Source: Stappia sp. WLB 29 (GTDB taxonomy: Bacteria; Pseudomonadota; Alphaproteobacteria; Rhizobiales; Stappiaceae). Taken from it: a stretch of DNA of 64,000 bases. The notes under the pieces were generated by a model that saw only the letters and a program-made list of their open reading frames with translations, did no database searches and was not told the DNA's origin. Below, one piece after another: positions 1 through 6,555 of this stretch. The position numbers and the translations under genes were made by a program. Location of the stretch: the NCBI RefSeq assembly GCF_023507705.1, contig NZ_JALBGD010000003.1, positions 372,001-436,000 of the forward strand. The letters are read 5' to 3'. Numbering within the stretch: the stretch's first letter is position 1; each line of letters opens with the position of its first letter.

Positions 1-531
1 CCGCAGACGGCGCGCCCGGAGGCGTTCGGGGAGGCGGCAACCGCCCTTCGCCGCGCCACTCACAAGGCCTGCCAGGCGGTTTCGGCCGATATCGAGGCTC
101 TGTCGTTCAACCGGGCCGTCGCCCGCATCTACGAACTGGTCAACACCCTGTCGCGCGCCGTGCAGGGCGGGGCCGAGGCCGACGACATGCGCTTCGCGCA
201 GCGCGAGGCGGCTGGCTTCCTGGTGCAGATGATGGCGCCGATGGCGCCGCATCTTGCCGAGGAATGCTGGCAGGTGCTCGGCCAGGACGGCATGCTGGCG
301 ACGCAGGGCTGGCCGGAAATCGAGGCGGACCTGCTGGTCGAGGCGACGGTCACCCTGCCGGTGCAGGTCAACGGCAAGAAGCGCGCCGACCTTATCGTCT
401 CACGCGAGGCTTCCAAAGAGGAGGTCGAAGCGGCTACCCTGCAGCTCGACGCCGTGCAGCGCGCGCTGGACGGCAAGCCCGCCCGCAAGATCATTGTGGT
501 TCCGCAGAGGATCGTGAATGTCGTCGTGTGA
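1..531 (+). CDS. leuS: Leucine--tRNA ligase, C-terminal part (5' end outside window)
   Basis: Cytosolic class I aminoacyl-tRNA synthetase that charges tRNA-Leu; only the last 176 residues are present because the gene enters from the left edge. The frame is open from base 1. The visible part matches the anticodon-binding region and the small C-terminal domain of LeuRS: a hydrophobic stretch around MMAPMAPHLAEE, then PVQVNGKKR and a closing IVNVVV tail typical of bacterial LeuRS. The catalytic HIGH and KMSKS motifs lie upstream of the window. The stop codon overlaps the start of lptE by 14 bases, so the two are probably translationally coupled. Identification is secure from the C-terminal motifs. 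Confidence 0.95.
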   Translation, partial: PQTARPEAFGEAATALRRATHKACQAVSADIEALSFNRAVARIYELVNTLSRAVQGGAEADDMRFAQREAAGFLVQMMAPMAPHLAEECWQVLGQDGMLATQGWPEIEADLLVEATVTLPVQVNGKKRADLIVSREASKEEVEAATLQLDAVQRALDGKPARKIIVVPQRIVNVVV

Positions 532-1096
532 CCATCCGCAACCGCAGCAGCCCACCCGCCGGCGGGCGCTGGCCGTTCTCGTCATGGGGGCGGCGCTGCT
601 GGCCGGTGCCTGTCAGGTGCGCCCGCTCTACGGCACGATCGGCGGCGTGGGCGGATCGACGCCGGCCGTGACCACCGAGCTTGCGGCCATCGACATCGAT
701 ACGGTGGAGACCGCCTCGAGCGAGGATCTCGACCGGGTCGGACAGGTGCTGCGCAACGAGCTGATCTTCGGCTTCCGCCGCGGCCGCGAGGCCGGCGAGC
801 AGCGCTACCGGCTGCGGATCCTGATCGACCGGCCGCTCAACGAGGTCGGCGTCGAGCGGCTCGCCGACGTGCCGTCGGCCTACACGGTGACGGTCAATGC
901 GACCTATGTGCTGAGCGAGATCGGCACCGGGCGCACGGTGACCACGGGCCGCGCCTTCGGCTCCGCCTCCTTCGACTTCTCCAGCCAGCGCTTCGCCAAC
1001 CTGCGCGCCGAGCGCGATGCGGAGGACCGGGCGGCGAAGACGGTCGCCGGCGACATCCAGACGCGGCTTGCCGGCTTCTTCGCGTCCCGCGGCTGA
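518..1096 (+). CDS. lptE: LPS-assembly lipoprotein LptE
   Basis: Outer-membrane lipoprotein that plugs and helps assemble LptD, the channel delivering lipopolysaccharide to the cell surface. The protein is 192 aa. After a basic N-terminus (residues 1-16) comes a hydrophobic signal segment ending LLAGAC, with Cys32 as the likely lipidated residue; the residue at -3 is Ala rather than the usual Leu. The mature start QVRPLYG is typical of alphaproteobacterial LptE. It lies between leuS and holA, a conserved arrangement in this class. The start overlaps the leuS stop by 14 bases. Confidence rests on synteny, length and the lipobox, since LptE sequences are poorly conserved. Confidence 0.85.
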   Translation: MSSCDHPQPQQPTRRRALAVLVMGAALLAGACQVRPLYGTIGGVGGSTPAVTTELAAIDIDTVETASSEDLDRVGQVLRNELIFGFRRGREAGEQRYRLRILIDRPLNEVGVERLADVPSAYTVTVNATYVLSEIGTGRTVTTGRAFGSASFDFSSQRFANLRAERDAEDRAAKTVAGDIQTRLAGFFASRG

Positions 1097-1102
1097 TCCG
1101 CG

Positions 1103-2143
1103 ATGGTGGCGCTCAAGGCCGGCGAGATCGACCGTTTCATCGCCGATCCCCCGGCCGACGTTTCCCTGATCCTCGTGTTCGGGCCCGATACCGGGCTCGT
1201 GTCGGAGCGCGCCCAGGCGCTGGTGACGCGCGTGTCCGGGGGCGTCGACGATCCCTTCTCGCTCGTTCGTCTCGATGCCGGCGAGGTGGTCTCGGACCCG
1301 GCGCGGCTGATCGACGAGGCCTCCACCGTGCCGCTGTTCGGCGGGCGCCGGGTGGTGTGGCTGCGCGACGGAGCGGGCAAGAACCTGACGCCGGCCGTCG
1401 ATCCGCTGTTCGGCGAGCAGCGCGCGGAAAGCGCGCTGGTGGTCATCGAGGCAGGCGACCTGAAGAAGGGCACCGGCCTCAGGGGCAAGTTCGAGCGCGA
1501 CCGCAAGGCGGTGGCGATCCCCTGCTACGGCGACGAGGCGCGCGATCTGGAGCGGGTCATCGACGGTGAGCTGCGCGAGGCCGGCCTTTCGATCAGCCGC
1601 GAGGCGCGGCAGGCGCTGATGGGGCTGCTCGGCGCCGACCGGCTGGCGAGCCGCGGCGAGGTGCGCAAGCTCTGCCTCTATGCCCATGGCCGCGAGCGCA
1701 TCGACCTTGCCGATGTCGAGGCGGTGATCGGCGATGCCTCGGCCTTTGCCGTCGACGAGTTGATCGATGCGGCCGCACTCGGCGATCTCGGCAAGCTCGA
1801 CCACGGGCTGGAGCGCCTGTCGGCCAGCGGCCAGCGCGCGGACATGATCGCTTCGGCGGCGTTGCGCCATTTCCAGTTTCTCGCCCGGGCACGGGCGGAG
1901 GTCGACCGCGGCGTGCCGCCGGCCCGCGTGGTCGAGCAGGCGCGCCCCCCGGTCTTCTACAAGCGCCGGGACCTTGTCTCGCGCCAGCTGTCGCTTTGGT
2001 CGGGAGCCGATCTAGCCAAGGCGGGCGAGCGCCTGGCGGATGCGGTGGCGGCGGCGCGCAAGTCGCCGGCGCTGGCCGAGGCGCTGGTCGGCGACGTGCT
2101 GCTGACGCTCGGCCGGGTGGCGCGCTCGCGCGCCCGGCGCTGA
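1103..2143 (+). CDS. holA: DNA polymerase III subunit delta
   Basis: Clamp-loader subunit that opens the beta sliding clamp. The protein is 346 aa, the usual length of the family. The N-terminal AAA+-like fold is recognisable from VALKAGEIDRFI and LILVFGPDTGLVSERA; as expected for delta, the P-loop is not functional. A mid-protein stretch LVVIEAGDLKKGTGLRGKFE and the C-terminal collar helices with LRHFQFLARARAEVD are also typical. It follows lptE by 6 bases and probably belongs to the leuS-lptE-holA transcription unit. It converges with the methyltransferase gene on the other strand. Confidence 0.93.
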   Translation: MVALKAGEIDRFIADPPADVSLILVFGPDTGLVSERAQALVTRVSGGVDDPFSLVRLDAGEVVSDPARLIDEASTVPLFGGRRVVWLRDGAGKNLTPAVDPLFGEQRAESALVVIEAGDLKKGTGLRGKFERDRKAVAIPCYGDEARDLERVIDGELREAGLSISREARQALMGLLGADRLASRGEVRKLCLYAHGRERIDLADVEAVIGDASAFAVDELIDAAALGDLGKLDHGLERLSASGQRADMIASAALRHFQFLARARAEVDRGVPPARVVEQARPPVFYKRRDLVSRQLSLWSGADLAKAGERLADAVAAARKSPALAEALVGDVLLTLGRVARSRARR

Positions 2144-2169
2144 GCCCCTATCCGTTTTTGTCGTTCGGA

Positions 2170-2721
2170 TCAGCCGGTCTGGCCGGGGATCTTGCGCCCC
2201 GTGCGCATGATCGGGCCGCCATGCTTGTGCGCCGGGCGCGGAGCCTTGGGTCCGCCGGCGGTGAGCGGGCGCTCGGCATATTGTCCGTGCACCCGGTGGC
2301 GGTCGTAGAGCACCACGGCGCCGGCAATCGCGATGTTCAGGCAGAACTTGGTCGGGATCTTGATGATGTGCTGGCAGGCCGCCTGCATCTCCGGCGACAG
2401 CGAGCCGCGCTCGGGGCCGAGGATATAGGCCGCCTGCAGCGGGTGCATGAAGCTCGGCAGGTCGACCGCCTCGTCGGTCAGCTCGACGCCGACCAGCTGG
2501 CAACCCTGCGGCAGGTCCATCTCCGCGATGGACGGCCAGTGGAACAGCGGCAGGTGGCCGGTGCTCTTGGAGGTATCGGACGCGGGAGCCTTGCGGATCC
2601 GCTTGTCGGCATCGACGGTGAAGAAGAAGCTTGCCCCGAAGGCATGCGCCGAGCGCATCAGGTTGCCCAGGTTCATCTGCTTCGAAATGCCTTCCGCCCC
2701 GACGGCGAAATAACCGCGCAT
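2170..2721 (-). CDS. TrmH/SpoU-family RNA 2'-O-methyltransferase
   Basis: SPOUT-class methyltransferase, 183 aa, predicted to add a 2'-O-methyl group to tRNA or rRNA using S-adenosylmethionine. The three family motifs are visible: NLGNLMRSAHAFGA near the N-terminus (motif 1, conserved Asn and Arg), ILGPERGSLSPE (motif 2) and IPTKFCLNIAIAGAVVLY (motif 3, trefoil-knot SAM site). It is close to TrmL/TrmH in length but has a basic Gly/Pro/His-rich tail of about 40 residues that may bind RNA. The exact nucleotide target cannot be read from sequence. It is monocistronic and converges on holA. Confidence 0.85.
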   Translation of the reverse strand: MRGYFAVGAEGISKQMNLGNLMRSAHAFGASFFFTVDADKRIRKAPASDTSKSTGHLPLFHWPSIAEMDLPQGCQLVGVELTDEAVDLPSFMHPLQAAYILGPERGSLSPEMQAACQHIIKIPTKFCLNIAIAGAVVLYDRHRVHGQYAERPLTAGGPKAPRPAHKHGGPIMRTGRKIPGQTG

Positions 2722-2886
2722 GGTCCTTGCGACCTCCTTGTCGTTGTGCCCGCAACCCTGCGGGCAACCGCAGGTGACCGGAGATAGCGGCTGGGCACCG
2801 CCCTGACAAGATTGACGGGCTTCGCGGCTTTTCCGGACATTGATCCCGTGCTAGGCGAACCTGGGGAAACATTGGGGGAAACGTGT

Positions 2887-3861
2887 GTGAAAGCTGTTTT
2901 GTGCGAACGCCTCGGCGCGCCCGAGGACCTTGTCCTGCGGGACATCGAGATGCCCTCGCCCGGGCCGGGAGAGCTGTTGGTGGAGGTGAGCGCGGCGGCG
3001 CTCAATTTCTTCGACACGCTGATCATCGAGGGCAAGTACCAGTTCCGCCCGGAGCTGCCGTTCTCGCCGGGCGCCGAGTTCGCCGGCCGGGTGCTGGAGA
3101 CGGGCGAAGGGATCGAGGCCTTCGAGCCGGGCGACCGGGTGATGGGCTATGTGCGCTGGGGCGCGGTGCGCGGCGCGGTGATCGCCACCGAAGACGACCT
3201 GGTTGCCCTCCCGGATGAGATCACTGATGAGGCGGCGGCCGGGCTGTCGGTCACCTACGGCACCTCGCTTCATGCCTTTCGCGACCGGGCGCATCTGGAG
3301 CCGGGCGAGACCGTTGCCGTGCTCGGCGCTTCGGGGGGCGTCGGCCTTGCCGCAGTGGAGATCGCCAAGGCGATGGGCGCGCGGGTGATCGCCTGCGCTT
3401 CCAGTGCGGAAAAGTTGGAACTGGCCCGTGCCCATGGCGCCGACGTTCTGGTCAACTACGCGGAGCAGGACCTGAAGACGCGGCTGAAGCAGCTGACCGA
3501 CGGTTGCGGCGTCGATGTGGTCTACGACCCGGTCGGCGGCGATCTTTCGGAGGCGGCGCTGCGCGCCACCGGCTGGCGCGGCCGCCATCTGGTCATCGGC
3601 TTTGCTGCCGGCCAGATCCCCAAGCTGCCGCTCAACCTGGTCATGCTGAAGGGCTGCGACGTGCTCGGCGTGTTCTGGGGCGATGCCATCGTGCGCGAGC
3701 CGGAAGCGCATCGCGACAACATGGAGCAACTGCTCGCCTGGATGCGCGAAGGGCGGATCCGGCCGCACCTGCATGCGGTCTATCCGATCGAGGAAACGGC
3801 AAGGGCCTTGCGCGAGCTTGCCGACCGCAAGGTGCAGGGCAAGGTGATCATCCGCCCTTAA
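2887..3861 (+). CDS. NADPH:quinone oxidoreductase-type zinc-independent alcohol dehydrogenase
   Basis: Medium-chain dehydrogenase/reductase of the quinone oxidoreductase (QOR) branch, 324 aa. The Rossmann dinucleotide-binding motif appears as AVLGASGGVGLAAVEIAKAMGA, and the N-terminal catalytic half has the family signature of PFSPGAEFAGRV. No zinc-binding Cys set is present, as expected of QOR members. I chose the GTG at 2887 because a strong GGGGGAA ribosome site sits 6 bases upstream; an in-frame ATG further upstream (2812) would add an unconserved leader. Substrate is unknown. It is divergent from the upstream methyltransferase and converges on xthA. Confidence 0.85.
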   Translation: MKAVLCERLGAPEDLVLRDIEMPSPGPGELLVEVSAAALNFFDTLIIEGKYQFRPELPFSPGAEFAGRVLETGEGIEAFEPGDRVMGYVRWGAVRGAVIATEDDLVALPDEITDEAAAGLSVTYGTSLHAFRDRAHLEPGETVAVLGASGGVGLAAVEIAKAMGARVIACASSAEKLELARAHGADVLVNYAEQDLKTRLKQLTDGCGVDVVYDPVGGDLSEAALRATGWRGRHLVIGFAAGQIPKLPLNLVMLKGCDVLGVFWGDAIVREPEAHRDNMEQLLAWMREGRIRPHLHAVYPIEETARALRELADRKVQGKVIIRP

Positions 3862-3894
3862 GGGCAAGGCGTTCCGAGGAGGCGGGGAGGCGTC

Positions 3895-4698
3895 TTACGC
3901 CTCCAGCCGCACCAGCACCGGCGCGTGGTCGGACGGCTGTTCCCAGCTGCGGGCATCGCGCAGCACCTGCATGGAGACCGCCTGGCCGGCCAGGGCCGGG
4001 TTCGCCCAGACATGGTCGAGCCGGCGGCCCTTGTCGGCGGCCGACCAGTCCTTTGCCCGGTAGCTCCACCAGGTGTAGAGCTTTTCCTCCAGCGGCACGA
4101 AGGCTCGCATCACGTCGGTGAGGCCGGCGGCGGTGCGCACCGCCTCCAGCTTTTCGCATTCGATGGGCGTGTGGCTGACGATCTTCAAGAGCTGCTTGTG
4201 CGACCATACGTCATGCTCGTAGGGCGCGACATTGAGATCGCCGACGACCATGGCATTGCCGGAGATCGAGGCGAAGCGGTCGGCCATCTCGTCGAGGAAG
4301 GCGAGCTTGTGGGCGAACTTGTCGTTGATCTCCGGGTCCGGCTCGTCGCCGCCCGCCGGCACGTAGAAGTTCTGCAGCGTGAAGCGGTCGCCGGCGAACG
4401 GGATGCCGGTCGCAAGATGCCGGCTGTCGCCCTTGGTGCAGTAGTCGATCCGCTCCTCGTCGAGGAAGGGGCGGCGGGAGATCGTCGCGACGCCGTGATA
4501 GCCCTTCTGGCCCTTGATCGCGATATGCTCGTAGCCGAGCTTGCGGAAGGCGGAGAGCGGAAAGTTGCCGTCGGCGCACTTGGTTTCCTGCAGGCAGATC
4601 ACGTCCGGCGCATGGTCGAGGATCAGCTTCTCGACGATCGGCAGGCGCAGCCGCACCGAGTTGATGTTCCAGGTGGCGATGGTCAGGCGGTCGGTCAT
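3895..4698 (-). CDS. xthA: Exodeoxyribonuclease III
   Basis: Mg-dependent AP endonuclease and 3'-5' exonuclease of base-excision repair, 267 aa. Family motifs in order: WNINSVRLRL at the N-terminus, LQETK (metal-binding Glu), GYHGVATISR, VVGDLNVAP (catalytic Asp and Asn), RLDHVWANPAL and the terminal SDHAPV (catalytic His). Length fits bacterial XthA. It is transcribed alone, divergent from the BON-LysM gene and convergent with the quinone oxidoreductase gene 33 bases away. Confidence 0.95.
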   Translation of the reverse strand: MTDRLTIATWNINSVRLRLPIVEKLILDHAPDVICLQETKCADGNFPLSAFRKLGYEHIAIKGQKGYHGVATISRRPFLDEERIDYCTKGDSRHLATGIPFAGDRFTLQNFYVPAGGDEPDPEINDKFAHKLAFLDEMADRFASISGNAMVVGDLNVAPYEHDVWSHKQLLKIVSHTPIECEKLEAVRTAAGLTDVMRAFVPLEEKLYTWWSYRAKDWSAADKGRRLDHVWANPALAGQAVSMQVLRDARSWEQPSDHAPVLVRLEA

Positions 4699-4877
4699 GG
4701 GCGATCCGGATCTGGGCAGGGCGGGGCGAGCCTGAGAGGCTTCCTGCCTGATTGCCAGTTGCGGACCCGGCGTGCAAGGCCGGGCTTTCGGGCGCGATGC
4801 GGATTTCTGTGCTGCGTGTCACATGAATTGGCGCTTGCGGACGGTAATGACTGCATCCGACACTGGTGTCGAAAGGC

Positions 4878-4961
4878 GCGGCACACGCCGCGTCGTTTGA
4901 GTGGAGCGGCAGCAGCCGCGTCGCTTTTCTGGCGCGGCATCAGCCGCGCTTGGGCAGGACA
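4878..4961 (+). repeat. Three tandem 28-bp hairpin units upstream of the BON-LysM gene
   Basis: Three units start at 4878, 4906 and 4934, exactly 28 bases apart. Each holds a 15-base core GCGGCANCAGCCGCG (copy 1 reads GCGGCACACGCCGCG) that folds into a short stem with a four-base loop; the stems extend to 5-7 bp. Hairpins 1 and 2 are followed by TCGTTT and TCGCTTTT. A further dyad, CGACAC-TG-GTGTCG, lies just upstream at 4858-4871. The array ends 16 bases before the start codon at 4978, so it is probably in the 5' leader. Function is unknown; an RNA element or a protein-binding array are both possible. Confidence 0.8.
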
Positions 4962-4977
4962 TAAGGGGAGCCGTCAC

Positions 4978-5415
4978 ATGGGCTTTTTTGATTTCGTGAA
5001 GGATGCGGGCAAGTCCCTGTGGGGCAGCGACGAGCCGGAGACCGATGCGGCCGCGGCGATCGAGAAGGAAGTGGCAGCGCTCGGTCTCGACGGCGACGTC
5101 AAGGTCGAGGTGTCCGGCGACACGGTGAAGATCGCCGGCGCCGCCCCGACGCAGGAAGCGCGCGAGAAGCTGATCCTGGCCGCCGGCAACGTGCTGGGTG
5201 TCGCCAAGGTCGAAGAGGAGATCGCGGTCGCGAACAGCGCGCCGGAAGCCGGCTTCCACACGGTGGAGAAGGGCGACACATTGTGGGCGGTTGCCAAGAA
5301 GGCCTATGGCGACGGCTCCAAGTACACCGCGATCTTCGAGGCCAACAAGCCGATGCTGTCGGACCCGGACAAGATCTATCCCGGCCAGGTGCTGCGCATC
5401 CCGCCGCTCGGCTGA
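4978..5415 (+). CDS. kbp: BON and LysM domain protein (Kbp/YgaU-like)
   Basis: Small 145-aa protein with the architecture of E. coli Kbp (YgaU), a cytosolic potassium-binding protein. The N-terminus MGFFDFVKDAGKSLWG is typical of the family. A BON domain occupies roughly residues 30-80 (GDVKVEVSGDTVKIAGAAP) and a LysM domain roughly 92-144 (FHTVEKGDTLWAVAKKAYG, then YPGQVLRIP). No signal peptide is visible, which fits Kbp rather than a secreted peptidoglycan binder. The ATG at 4978 is preceded by AAGGGGAG at a suitable distance. The leader carries the 28-bp hairpin array. K+ binding is inferred from the family. Confidence 0.88.
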   Translation: MGFFDFVKDAGKSLWGSDEPETDAAAAIEKEVAALGLDGDVKVEVSGDTVKIAGAAPTQEAREKLILAAGNVLGVAKVEEEIAVANSAPEAGFHTVEKGDTLWAVAKKAYGDGSKYTAIFEANKPMLSDPDKIYPGQVLRIPPLG

Positions 5416-5458
5416 GGCTTTCGGGCCGTTTCGATCACGATCTTGTGAGGCCGGATCG

Positions 5459-5623
5459 CCAGAACGGGGATTTGAAATACGCCTACCTCGGATGTGCTCC
5501 CACAGCGTGGGTCAAATTCGGAAACCGCTCTGGAAACATAGGCTTGCCGGTCGCCTCTTATGGACCTGAGGTTCGCTCAAGCATGCCGCGAAACGTGGTG
5601 GAGTTCAGGTTTGGGCGACCGGC
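5459..5623 (+). repeat. Double-hairpin intergenic element, copy B
   Basis: About 165 bases with two stem-loops. Hairpin 1 is closed by CCAGAACGG (5459-5467) and CCGCTCTGG (5525-5533) with an inner GATTTGA/TCAAATTC pairing. Hairpin 2 is closed by GCCGGTCGCC (5546-5555) and GGCGACCGGC (5614-5623), a perfect 10-bp stem. The whole element aligns base for base with the reverse complement of 24170-24337, sharing blocks such as GTCAAATTCG, CTGGAAACA, GCTTGCC and GCATGCCGCGAAA. Closing stems differ between copies but still pair. It fills the middle of the 318-bp gap between the LysM gene and the lysozyme gene; I see no ORF in the rest of that gap. Confidence 0.85.
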
Positions 5624-5733
5624 GTTCGGCCTCACCTCGTTTTCGCCCGGCTCGGTTGGTAAGCGCTTCCTTAACGCTTTGGCCATAGTGTCCGGCCCCG
5701 GTTGAAAGGGGGCTTTGGACCGAAGAGAGAGCG

Positions 5734-6453
5734 ATGATTGCGCGCGTGCTGATCCTGTTTTGCACTCTGTTCATGGCGTCTTGTGCGGCCTTCGATTTTC
5801 CGGATCCGACGCCGGAGGACTTTGCGGTCCATGGCATCGACGTCGCCCGTTACCAGGGCGACATCGACTGGCATCGGGTGAAGCGGGCCGGCACGGAGTT
5901 CGCCTGGATCAAGGCGACCGAGGGTGGCGACTATCTCGACCCCAAGTTCATGGACAACTGGGTGCAGGCCAAGGCGGCCGGCGTGCCGCGCGGCGCCTAT
6001 CATTTCTACTATTTCTGCCGGCCGGTGGAGGAACAGGTGGCCTGGTTCATCCAGAACGTGCCGGTCGACCCGGACGCGCTGCCCCCGGTGCTGGACATGG
6101 AGTGGAACGCCCATTCGCGTACATGCCGCGACCGGCCGCCGCGCGAACAGGTCATCCGCGACATGCGCTACTTCCTGGAGACGGTGGAAGCTCATTACGG
6201 CAAGCGGCCGGTGATCTATTCTTCCGTCGACTTCCACCGCGACCGGCTGGTCGATGCCAAGCACAACTACGATTTCTGGTTGCGCTCGGTGGCAAGTCAT
6301 CCGGACCGGAAATACGAGAAGCGCCAGAATTGGGTGTTCTGGCAGTACACGGCGGAAGGCCGCGTCGACGGCATCAAGGGCAATGTCGACCGCAACGTCT
6401 TCTTCGGCACCCGGTCGCAGTGGCGCCGCTGGCTCAAGGGCGAACTGAAATAA
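5734..6453 (+). CDS. GH25 family lysozyme-like lipoprotein
   Basis: Predicted peptidoglycan-cleaving N-acetylmuramidase of glycoside hydrolase family 25, 239 aa. The N-terminus is a short lipoprotein signal peptide (MIARVLILFCTLFMASC), so the enzyme is probably anchored in the periplasm by Cys17. Family hallmarks follow: GIDVARYQGDIDW with the conserved Asp, FAWIKATEGGDYLDP, GAYHFYYF, and the catalytic DMEWN (DxE) near the middle; the end FWQYTAEGRVDGIKGNVDRN is typical. Chromosomal members in Gram-negative bacteria are often housekeeping or prophage-derived; no phage genes are nearby. Confidence 0.9.
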   Translation: MIARVLILFCTLFMASCAAFDFPDPTPEDFAVHGIDVARYQGDIDWHRVKRAGTEFAWIKATEGGDYLDPKFMDNWVQAKAAGVPRGAYHFYYFCRPVEEQVAWFIQNVPVDPDALPPVLDMEWNAHSRTCRDRPPREQVIRDMRYFLETVEAHYGKRPVIYSSVDFHRDRLVDAKHNYDFWLRSVASHPDRKYEKRQNWVFWQYTAEGRVDGIKGNVDRNVFFGTRSQWRRWLKGELK

Positions 6454-6476
6454 GAGTCCTGAACGGATAGGGCGCG

Positions 6477-6507
6477 GCGCGGGCGGCAGAGACTGCTCCG
6501 CCCGCGC
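6477..6507. terminator. Hairpin between convergent lysozyme and ecm genes
   Basis: Perfect 10-bp inverted repeat GCGCGGGCGG / CCGCCCGCGC with an 11-base loop, sitting between two convergent stop codons. There is no clear U-tract on either strand, so this is a candidate bidirectional terminator rather than a textbook one. Confidence 0.45.
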
Positions 6508-6555
6508 GATCAGTCGATGGTGTCCATGGCGACGGGCTCCTTCCGCTCCACTCGC

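Noticed and set aside
4878-4961. CRISPR array
   Set aside because: The 28-base step is CRISPR-like but there are no unique spacers: the whole unit is repeated, only three copies exist and no cas genes are nearby.
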